Below, in pieces: positions 45,701-54,573 of a stretch of 64,000 nucleotides of DNA (its first letter is position 1; each line of letters opens with the position of its first letter). Below the pieces are notes generated by a model. That model made no database searches and was not told where the DNA came from. It was given only the letters and a program-made list of their open reading frames with translations. This DNA is from Marsupella aquatica (taxonomy: Eukaryota; Marchantiophyta). Position numbers and translations under genes: made by a program. The DNA lies in assembly GCA_973895155.1 (NCBI GenBank), contig OZ316895.1, positions 62,001 to 126,000 on the forward strand, in the 5' to 3' direction.

Positions 45701-47023
45701 AAGAAAACTATCGACTCAGTGATGATGAGATCTATCGAGTCATTCGAGAGGATGGACTTCAGGAACAAAGTGATCCTATTGCAGACTCCTTACCTTATGA
45801 GCTTCCTACAATTATCCCAAAAGGACCATTAAGAGGTAACATTGAGACAACTAAGGACTAAATAGTTGTTTGAGTAATGAACTAGGATAATTGCAGAAAA
45901 CCATTCTCTGAATTTCAGTTTATTTAAATGTGTTTATTCAGTTTATCTAGTTTATTCAGTTTAAGATGGGTGCTGAAAGATTGTTCCATCTTAGATTTTT
46001 CATTCGAATGTGTTGGGTTCAGTCTATTAATGTTAGTGTAGTATGGAGAGTTTTAGATTTCTCAGGATCTGCAATGAAATCCAAGCACTTGTCAGATTGG
46101 TTATTGATTATTCAAATTGATATCAAATACAGTTATTGAGTATATTTGAGTAAATCTCTTGGCATCTATGGCGGAACACCGTTCCGTGAACTGTACATAT
46201 ATCATGTATAGAAATTTGTTCATTTCCATCTCCATTAACTTGTCTACTAGTATATTAAAGTTTTCCTTTGATTGCACTAGGTGACCATCGGGTCGAGATC
46301 ATTGGGGAATATCATAAGAGGTCTAAGAGAGGTATAACTGAAGAGGATCAATTGAGAGTGAGTGGAAAATTTTCTGCTGATAAGGAAATCGAGAAGAGGT
46401 CCAACCTGAGTGAGGATGAGCCCAAGAGGAAAGAGTGGCGTTCTAAAGTTTTCGAGGAAAAAAAAGGAGAGGTCACATTTGAATGCCAAGATGATACCCC
46501 CTCTAAAGACAATTCAGACAGTCGAGAAACTATTCCTGAAAGTGAAGGTGAAGATGTAGGTTCTTTGGAGGAAATGGCAAGTGAAATAGGGGATGACAGT
46601 GAGAATGAAGATGTTCCACAATTGGGCCAGGAATTGCAAGGTGAAGGTTTTCGGGGACCATGGGATGAGGATAGCGACAAAGATGATGACGAAGAACAAA
46701 TGAGCTATCCAATTGAGGGAAATTCAAAAAAATGTATCCATATTCCTATTCAAAGTCTTGGGGTGGGACCTCGACCGTATTGTAGATATTGCAAAAGAGA
46801 GGCAATAAGGAATACACATGACGCACAAAAAAGGGAGCAAGAAGTTCAAAACACCGAAGAGAAACAAAAGGCCAAAGTTGAAGAGGAAGCAAGGAAGCTC
46901 AAGGAGGAGATGGTTCATAAGGAAAAACAACACAAGGAGAGGGAGGAGAGGTATAAGGAAGAGAAAGAGAGGGAGGAGAGGGAAGCGACTGTATATATCT
47001 TCTCTGCACAGCGCGTGCAATGA
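42729..47023 (+). CDS. Four-exon gene with ParB-like and amino-methyltransferase-like motifs (one in-frame TGA)
   Basis: Exons 42729-43970, 44098-45402, 45499-45835 and 46281-47023 join in frame with GT-AG introns in phases 0, 0 and 1; the ATG directly follows an acceptor-like CTACAG. TGA at 43446-43448 interrupts exon 1, and the same frame reads on as ordinary protein (KIGPDDYKCRVFDRKYCELL). Near the end of exon 1 is YFWIVGGQHTIKAYKML, like the G-x-H-R box of ParB/sulfiredoxin folds. Exon 2 has FFFFDLTTSPTFGPYNREFY, placed like the catalytic SPPY/DPPY loop of N4/N6 DNA methyltransferases. The exon 2-3 join gives ICFGEGRRLTQCLM and then SIESHEATTNYF, like the SAM-binding FxGxG strand and the following acidic residue. 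This order (ParB-like, SPPY, FxGxG) is that of bacterial and phage ParB-methylase fusions. Assignment is by eye, and SPTF departs from SPPY, so activity is doubtful. Confidence 0.5.
44098..45402 (+). CDS. Exon 2: methyltransferase-like catalytic region
   Basis: 435 codons, phase 0 at both ends (acceptor TTTGCAG at 44091-44097, donor GTAAGA at 45403). Contains a basic K/R-rich helical stretch (KKLNKVQLKRKFKEVKEFF) that could bind nucleic acid, then the SPTF loop at about 44929, then KIVLIMNPMEVMD, and ends in AICFGEGRRLTQCLM. No stop codons, which argues for recent function. Confidence 0.55.
45499..45835 (+). CDS. Exon 3 of the ParB/methyltransferase-like gene
   Basis: Acceptor AATTTCAG at 45491-45498, donor GTAACA at 45836 (phase 1). 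Begins EFEVNVRSYCSIESHEATT, completing the SAM-site-like motif from exon 2, then a charged helical region (LLKRKVEKKRSIYHVRDDL). If the donor is not used, the frame stops at 45861. Confidence 0.55.
46171..46188. repeat. Palindrome copy in the third intron
   Basis: GCGGAACACCGTTCCGTG, one mismatch from the consensus; the most distal copy seen. Confidence 0.75.
46281..47023 (+). CDS. Exon 4: acidic and coiled-coil tail
   Basis: Follows acceptor ATTGCACTAG (46271-46280); phase 1 joins as Gly, then DHRVEIIGEYHKRSKRG. The middle is acidic (EDVGSLEEMASEIGDDSENE; DEDSDKDDDEEQ), then a CRYC pair, then a K/E/R-rich predicted coiled coil to TGA 47023. The tail is not recognised. A palindrome copy lies in the intron before it (46171-46188). 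Confidence 0.5.
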
Positions 47024-47107
47024 GGCCGGTCTTCAGGCCATTTCAGGGTATTTAGGGAGCGCGGTGCATGGTCTCCTACATGCAGTGCACGGTCTCAACG
47101 TTTCATT

Positions 47108-48085
47108 ATTTGGACTCCCACAACATTATTATTAAAACCTTTAAACTCCGCTAGTATTGATTAGGGTGACTTACGGGTGGTTGCCGTAGGCTCCCATAAC
47201 ATTATTTTTTAAGTGTTCATACACCACTAGCATTCATTGTGACTCACTTGTAGTCCCGTACTCCCATAACATTTCCAATAAAAGTCTTTTGCAGCTATAA
47301 CATTCATGTTGAAACCATTGGACTCCGTTAGCATCAAAAGTGTCACCATTCAATTTGGGTTCGTGAGAAATACAAAGGAAACAAAGCTTGGTCAATGCTT
47401 CTAGAATTCCTGTACCAGCCTTCAATCTGGTTCCTTAATGTGCTCGTCACCTTCAAATTCCCTTCTGCATTATTGTTGGGTCGGTATTTTGGTCGGGAAG
47501 CATTGGCCTTCGAGAATTCCTGTCGCTGGCCTTCAATCTGGTCCTTGACTGTGCTCGCCACCTCCAAATTCCCTTCAATCTGCATCTTGAATCTTGCATC
47601 GCTTGGATGGCGTACTGACGTCGTCAATAATTGCAGCAAGTGATGGATTAGAGTCGTTGTCGGATGCAGTCTTCAAGCGAAGGCGTTTCCGAATGGTTGT
47701 GTTTTTTATGCTTACTGGTGGCAGTGGCGTGGCATGGTTTCAGGCCGAGTGTGCAGTGATGGAGCTTCTCTTCTGTACAACATCCATGGTTGCAGTATTC
47801 ATGCCTTGCTACTCACCTCCATCTGTGTTGCAACTCCATTCAAACACTCCTAGGACCCAAATCGCCTTCACTGTCCAACCCACCATACAAGACTCTTATG
47901 TAAAGGCTGTGTCTCACATGCGATACATGGTATGTCTCCAAGTTTCAGCATATGGACTCCCACAACATTTCCGGTTAAAGTGGAGGCTCCCATAACATTT
48001 CCGGTTAAACCGTAGACTCCCATAGCTTTCATGTTGAAACCTTTAAACTCCGTTAGCATCAAATGTGTCACCATTCAATTTTGGA
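47108..48085 (+). repeat. Degenerate repeats of a CTCCCATAACATT unit
   Basis: GGACTCCCACAACATT and GGCTCCCATAACATTTCC-like units at about 47111, 47189, 47261, 47951, 47973 and 48005. The longer block TTCATGTTGAAACC...CTCCGTTAGCATCAAA.GTGTCACCATTCAATTT occurs at 47303-47357 and 48029-48081. The interval 47360-47940 has no supported gene. Confidence 0.65.
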
Positions 48086-48116
48086 CGTGGGAAATGAGAT
48101 ACAAAATTTTGGACGT

Positions 48117-48366
48117 GGGAAATGCCCATGTGCTCAGATGGGTATGTATGTTTCAAATTACAGTATTTTGAAGGTTGGGGGTTAGGAGGGATGGGGGAAT
48201 TCCAAAACGCACAGCCACCATGTGTTGGGGTAATGCAAGTGCCAATGTGCTCCGAAGGGTATGTATGTATCAAATTACAGTATTTTGAAGGTTGGGGGGT
48301 ACGAGGGATGGGGTATTCTAAAATGCACAACCACCATGGGCTGGGGTAATGCAAATTAATGCCCAT
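48117..48366 (+). repeat. Tandem repeat of about 122 bp, two units
   Basis: Units near 48121 and 48242: GCCCATGTGCTCAGATGGGTATGT..., ATTACAGTATTTTGAAGGTTGGGG, ...CACAGCCACCATG.GTTGGGGTAATGCAA. Their middle parts resemble the dispersed repeat at 27416 and 48650 (ATTACAGTATTGAAGGTGAAGG...CACAGCCACA). Confidence 0.75.
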
Positions 48367-48391
48367 GTGCTCTGAAGGGTATTAATAGGAT

Positions 48392-48443
48392 AATGTCCTG
48401 GTTAGAGGGCATTGTGGGATATAATGCCCGTAACTAGGACATT
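48392..48443. repeat. 22-bp imperfect inverted repeat
   Basis: AATGTCCTGGTTAGAGGGCATT... and AATGCCC.TAACTAGGACATT form a hairpin with a 9-nt loop. Too long for chance; context suggests a remnant of a foldback element. Confidence 0.7.
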
Positions 48444-48649
48444 TAATGTACGTAAAAACTTGAGTGACTTTTTGGTAACAAACAAGAAAAATTGAATCCC
48501 TGAAATAGAAAATTCAAATTAAAGGGTCATCCAAGAAGTGGTTGCTATGGAATTGGCCAAAAATATACCTTCTTTAGTTATATTAGATTCTATTCATAGA
48601 TATTGTGTTAGTATCAGGTAGGTGTTTTGTATAATCCCCTCCTCAAAAA

Positions 48650-48802
48650 AAGGGGTGCATTATGGAGAATTAATGCACTCAAATATACAAAGAGAAAAGC
48701 CACGAAAGTCTTTACGTATCAAAATTACAGTATTGAAGGTGAAGGGGGGTACGTGGGATGGGGGTATTCTATAACGCACAGCCACAGTTGAAGCCACTTT
48801 GA
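48650..48802 (+). repeat. Dispersed repeat, copy B
   Basis: Near-identical to 27416-27560, here followed by CTTTGATAAGTGATTACTC instead of LINE sequence, and preceded by a run of A residues as at the other copy. Confidence 0.8.
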
Positions 48803-49500
48803 TAAGTGATTACTCAGTTGAACAGTAGGAGAGCAATGCTGCTCTAAGTGGAATGTCTTATTTTGTTTACGAGTGGAATGTCTTGTTTTGTGGACTACCG
48901 TAAACAGACATGTTCATTAATGAAGAAATGCGGTGCTGGTCAGACTGTCCTCACTGTTGTTTTTATAAAGTGGGATGAGAAGCTATTGACAAACCACATC
49001 ATCACTGACCACACACACTCTTACTGTATAATAATCAGAAGTACTCACTGTACTGTCCAGTAGTCTGCGTTTTTGGATTAGTTGTGATGATTTCTGTTTA
49101 GTCTGCTACTGTAAGGAGGTTGAATGGGCAACCTTCCAGTATGGGTGAAGGTTTTTTCGGGAACAAACAGGCACAGCAGGGTAGTATGGTTGAATTGCCT
49201 AATCTATCTTGTTGTGGGCATTGTATTGCACCTCGCGCCAGCTAACCCTTGGTACACTCTTAATCTTAAAAGGTGTTCATCTGTAAAGGCCAAGTATTCT
49301 GATAAACCCACACAACACTATTGAAAGAAAAGGAACAAGGTTTAGGGTTTAGAGTATTCTGAGAAAACCACACACTGTTGACACTGTTTACATGATAAAT
49401 GGCCACTGTCAGTAAGAGATACAAAAGTTGAGGTCATGTAATGCGGTATTATGGTTCATATTATTTAGGAAATTGGGCCATATACGTGGATATCATGCAC
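48803..49500. other. No gene seen
   Basis: Short frames only. A single telobox-like TTTAGGGTTTAG occurs at 49341-49352. Confidence 0.4.
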
Positions 49501-49508
49501 AAGCTAGG

Positions 49509-49880
49509 GTAATCTAATAATCGAGTAATGTACAACTAAGGTTAATGTTAGGAATACATCCGAACCTCGGGGTAATCCAATCACAAAGCAATGTACTAGA
49601 CAAGTTAATCTTAGGATATTGTGCCATACACACGGATGCGAAAGTTGGGGTAATCTTATCCATCAATAAATATACATTAATTAATGTTCAGGATTTGTGC
49701 CATACACATGAATACAAAAGCCGGGGTAATCCTACACAAGGATACGAAATGCAAGCCGGGGTAATCTTATAATCAATAAAGTACTAGTAAGGTTAATGTT
49801 TGGAAATTGGCCACCCATGGATACAAAGCTGGGGTAATCCTACACATAGATACGAAGCGAATGCCGGGGTAATCTAATAA
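49509..49880 (+). repeat. Degenerate tandem repeats with GGGGTAATCYNA motif
   Basis: About seven units carrying GGGGTAATC followed by TAATAATC/CCAATCAC/CTACACA and GTACTAGTAAGGTTAATGTT-like text between 49509 and 49880. Unit length varies, roughly 50-110 bp. Confidence 0.65.
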
Positions 49881-49915
49881 TCATAATTAAAGTACAAATG
49901 AATGAGTAAAGCTAC

Positions 49916-50487
49916 ATCATCAGTTATTAGTGTTTTCCATCAGTCGACCTGATATCAGTCGTCACGTCATCCTAGAGAGGCCGCCAAGTTGGGGCGCCAA
50001 AAAAAAATGCGAAAAAAAAACTTTTGCACATCTCAGCTGACCTCGCCGAGATTTGCGTAAGGCCAAAAAAATGGGAAAAAAAATTAAAAAATTCCAAAAA
50101 TTCTCAAAACAAAAAAAATTCCCCAAAAATATTTTTTTCACTATGGGTGTCCGTACCGTACGGACACCCATCTCGGCGAGACCCGCCGAGATAGTCCGAT
50201 GTCCGTATGGTACGGACACCGAATTTTGTCGGAATTTTTTTTTAGATTTTTTTTTTTTGAGAATTTTTGAAAAAAAAAATTTAATTTTTTTTCTTCGTTT
50301 TTTTTGTCCTTACGTCGATCTCGGCGAGGTCAGCTGAGATTGACTCAATCTCAGCTGCCCCAGCTGAGATCCTTACGCCGATCTCGGCAAGGTCAGCTGA
50401 GATGCGCGAAAGTGCGAAGGCCCTATCTCAACTGCTCAGCTGAGATTCAGAAATTTCAAGGCAACCAAACTGATAACTGATGATCCT
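49916..50487. mobile_element. Foldback / MITE-like element with long inverted repeat
   Basis: Ends are inverted repeats: ATCATCAGTTATTAGT at 49916 and the complement ACTGATAACTGATGAT ending at 50484. Inside, 50031-50130 and 50235-50340 are inverted copies (TCTCAGCTGACCTCGCCGAG and poly-A-rich text). The centre holds a 29-bp near-perfect palindrome (50143-50171) and a 9-bp-arm hairpin (50170-50192). GCTAC lies on both sides (49911-49915 and 50489-50493), a possible target duplication. It encodes no protein. Confidence 0.65.
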
Positions 50488-50499
50488 CGCTACCCCCAA

Positions 50500-51600
50500 A
50501 TGAATGTATTAAGGAATGTACTAAGCTGGGCTGTAAAAATGTGGGGTTTTACATACATGGACACAAGACTATAAACGTGACGAAATGATGTAATCATGCA
50601 GGTCAGGTAAAGTAGGAAGACTGTTTGTTACACCAACAGTCTTCGGCCACAAATGAGTTTTCGGCCACAAATGAGGTGTTGTACAACACATTTGTTATGT
50701 CGTACAGCCATCCATTTGAGTAGTGTTTTTTTAAATAGATGTAAGAGGGAAAATTGGCAGGTCATGTGGGACTGGGGAAAAATAAATTTTGATTTGTGTG
50801 AAGTGCGCCTCACACGTCGCTTCTAGGTTCTGAAAATCTAGGGTTGATGGTAAAAATGAAAATGTATAATCTGAGTATGAAATAGATACGGAGGTGTCGA
50901 GGAGTAAAACTAGACCAGACCAGAATGGGGCAGGGGGAGTTTAGGGTCCATTTATATTGAATGTAATGAGAGAATTGTTTACTAGAATACATGGTACCCC
51001 ATATTTAAATAACGTGTCTATTGATCGATACCCAGGAAAGAAAATACCGTCCTATCTTCTTTGCACTTCAACCGATGCACAATGCTTGCCTTTCTAGGGA
51101 ACAAGGTAGCCAAAACAAATTCACCAAAGAGAATAGATACGTTCAAAACTCCTGACTCTAATTTACAAATACTAAAAAAAAACATTTGACTCTTACCTGA
51201 AGTTTTCCTATCGTCTAAAATCGTAAAGTTTCCCTCTCCTAAAGCTCAAATTGTTTTTCCTTCCCTGCCCTTCCTCAAGTTTTTTTCCCTAGCGCCTGAA
51301 GCTGGAGTTTTTTTCCCTTCCCCCCTGACGGTGAAGTTTTTTTTTCTTCCTGGAAAAAGCTGAATTTTTTTTTGCTTGCTTTGGTTTTTGCTGTTTTTCT
51401 TCTCCCCCACTTTCACATTATGTAGGTTTGTACATCATGTGCGAAAAAAACTAGGATACAATGTATGGATTTGATGAAAAAAATCACCTCTGGTTTAGGG
51501 AACCAATATAGAGCAGATAAATTCAAGCATGTACTTCGGCCGGTATTTGTCCCTGCAATACCCAAAATGCTGGTCCGGTGAGGTTTAGGGTCTTTTCAGT
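50500..51600. other. No gene seen
   Basis: Contains a short direct repeat (TTCGGCCACAAATGAG, 50641 and 50659) and a T-rich tract (51240-51410) with repeated TTTTTTTCCCTT/GAAGTTTTTTTTT strings. Confidence 0.4.
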
Positions 51601-51669
51601 ACGTTTGGAGTCCTTCTACCGGCGCAGGGCGCCTTCATGGGGTCCCTGCCCGCTTCGTTGCTTGCTATG

Positions 51670-52110
51670 ACTAATAAAAGTACCCTCATTAATAAGAGTA
51701 CCCTCATGGACAAGGCCCAACACAAGGATACCCTTAGGAGATAAGAGTACCCTCACTGATAAGGGTACCCTCATTATCAAAGTACCATTGTTGATAAGTG
51801 TATCCATTGATAAGAGTACCCTCATTGATACTTAAGAGTAGTACCCTCATACGCAAGCCCTCACTGATCAAAGTACCATTGTTGATAAGCGTACCCATTG
51901 ATAAGAGTACCCTCGCTGATAAGAGTCCCTCGCTGATAAGAGTACCCTCGTTGATAAGAGTACCCTCAAGCACAAGGGTACCCTCAGGAGATAAGAGTAC
52001 CCTCATTGATCTAATTAAGTACCATCGTTGATAAATGTACCACATTGATAAGAGTACCCTCACTGATAAGAGTACCCTCATGCACAAGGGTACCCTCAGG
52101 AGATAAAAGT
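51670..52110 (+). repeat. 18-bp minisatellite (AAGAGTACCCTCATTGAT)
   Basis: About two dozen imperfect units of AAGAGTACCCTCATTGAT with variants AAGTACCATTGTTGAT and AAGGGTACCCTCAGGAGAT. Because 18 is a multiple of 3 the reverse strand reads as a six-residue repeat (NEGTLI/SEGTLI), but no start or flanking gene supports coding. Confidence 0.9.
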
Positions 52111-52129
52111 ACCCTCATTCACATGGGGA

Positions 52130-53676
52130 GCAATGAAAATAGGGATAATTGTAACCACGTCCAAAAGGTGAGATCTGTGATCATAGCCATTCAAAAATAC
52201 TGTCCTTCAAAACCTTGAGGACTTTTCTAACAAACAGTTCAAGAATGTTTTTATAACAAAGAATCCAATAAAGTGTAAACTTTAATTTTATGGTGTTCAA
52301 TTTTTTTTAGATTTTCCCACACTATAGCAAACAAATCCACTGAATTTTTTTATTCTAATTCCAATTCAGTAAAAATTACAATTCCGGTCAAATAGTACAC
52401 GAACCATTTCACATCTGAGTACCGAAATGCCGTAAGTTGTAATTTTTATCATTAGATTTATGAATAATTCAACATGTAGGTGGGGAGAAAGGGGGAATTT
52501 TGATGTTGAGGTACTCACCTTCATAAATCTACTATTGATTTGTCCCAAGGAGTGTACAGTTCTTTCCTTGGTCTCGCCTCAATATTTGTACAATGTTGGC
52601 ATGAATGACACTGCACAGAACACTAAAAGGATTTAGTGTCTTGAGGATGACCAAAAACAATAACAAGAAACCTGAAACTGAAACTCATTTGTCCAAGTGC
52701 ATGTAGAGCTTCATATCATTGGCAACAATAGTGCTTGAAGCCAACTTACTTTTGAATGACGTGTAAGGCAATATCTTGTGGAAGAGGGCCGATAGCTTCC
52801 CAACTACTAAAGGAAGTAGATTTTGCACTCACAAAGTCATCCCAACAACCAGATCCCCTTGTGCAATCTGAGAAACGTGGAGAAATCAGCTGGCAGTCTC
52901 GAACAGTCTACAAGGCCCAATGTTAAGCTTTGATGGCGGCGAGGCAGTCTAATCACAAAAATGTCGAGTCTGAACCCAAAACGTTGCAGCAGGAAGTGGA
53001 GAAAAAAACAGGCGCAATGTGTACTACTTTAAAAAGTTCCAAAAGTGGCGTTTTGGGTAGAATAGGGTGCTGCCCTCACCCTTTTGGTCCCGACCCCCTA
53101 ACAACTTCGTGGCGGGCTTCGGCTAACAGGTTCATTATTGGTGTGGGAGTTCTACTCGACCAGCCACCAGAGGCCTTAGTGGACATAAACGCAGTAGTAC
53201 AGTAGTTCACTTGACGTGACCAGTGAGGTGCAACAACCACTCGGTTGAAGCATCAAAAGAATTGGCTGAAACGGCCACAATCTCATACAACATACACGGC
53301 AAGGTCTCTATGCCAATTTCCCAGCCTTATCTAGGGACAGATTGAAGGCAGCTTCCGACCACGAAAGTCACAAAACTGCCTATGAGCCATCCGTACCTCT
53401 AAAGATCCGCCATATATAGACCCTCTTCACAGCTTTATAGAATCACGCATTGTCAGAACACACAAGTCAATCTACACCGATCTTCCGACTACCGCAACCA
53501 CAATAGTGTGCTAAAATTCACCGTGAAGTACTGGATTGGCTCCACTCTAATTCGTGCCTTACTCGAGACATGAGAAACGGAAAAATTGACGCGTCTAGTT
53601 TCGTCTCACCTTGTTTAAGTAAGCAATGTTGACAATCGGGTCGAGAAGGTACTGGAGGAATGCATCCAACGTGAAG
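52130..53676. other. No gene recognised
   Basis: A 91-residue frame at 52930-53205 lacks any recognisable motif. The last bases before 53677 (GTGAAG) adjoin the giant LTR end. Confidence 0.4.
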
Positions 53677-54573
53677 TGTCATGTCATCGGCTGCAGCCTT
53701 AACTCAGACTTCAGCTTAGATGGGCACATCCCTTGTAAATCTGAGGGTACGGGCAGGAAGGGAAGCACGTAATGCACCTTATTCTCGTAAACTAGCGCTA
53801 AGTGCGCATACTGCTAAATACAGACACCTCCTAGGTATGGTTTGTGTTCCGCCGCCGGAACGTACCTTAGTCGATAGCAGGATCGACCCTGGCTTAAGGG
53901 CTTCTAAGCCTTCGTGCTGTCCGCCTTCGATCCGGATTCGATGATACAGGTCCTCAACCCGTGCTCGCAACCACTTACCCGCAGGCTGCACCCTGTGCAT
54001 GTCTCGGGTAGTGCGTTCGGCTTGGCGCTGCCACCCATATACGAGAAACCCACACACATACACGCGCACATGCATACAATCTCGATTTACACGAAGGAAA
54101 ATGATGGGAAAGGATTTTACTACAAAGGGAACATATGCGTACACTTAGTTGATCCGACAGCCTCGGAATGAACAGGTTCAAGGCCGAGGGTGCACACTAC
54201 AACGGAGCCCGGCTCCGCACTCGCCCGACGAGCTTAGTCCTACCCCCTCCCCTTGGTACTCTTTCATTCCCAGAGGTCGGGACTCCCCGCACATACCGCG
54301 GATGCCCAACTTTGCAACTAAAAAAACCCCCCCGTCTCTACCGAGGGGTGCACTAAATACTGAGGGCCGAGGGACGGGGTGTCCTCTCGCCGAAGATTCA
54401 CTGACTACGGTCCTAACTAAGCTAACAGTCAGGCCGGAAACGGCTGTGTCTTATTAGAAGATCCTAATCTATGCAGGCTGGACAGCACGGCAGCGATGTT
54501 GTACCTAAGGCAGGTGCCTGTCCCAAGAGCCTGACTAAGCTAGGCCTAATCCTAATCTATTCCTACTCCGCCG

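Noticed and set aside
46724-47020. Leu/Phe-rich minus-strand frame that looks like membrane segments
   Set aside because: Complement of the K/E-rich coiled-coil exon at 46281-47023.
51616-52087. CRISPR array
   Set aside because: Units are contiguous 18-mers without unique spacers, and the context is eukaryotic; it is a minisatellite.
52930-53205. 91-residue plus-strand ORF
   Set aside because: No recognisable motif, codon pattern or neighbour; kept only as part of an unannotated stretch.
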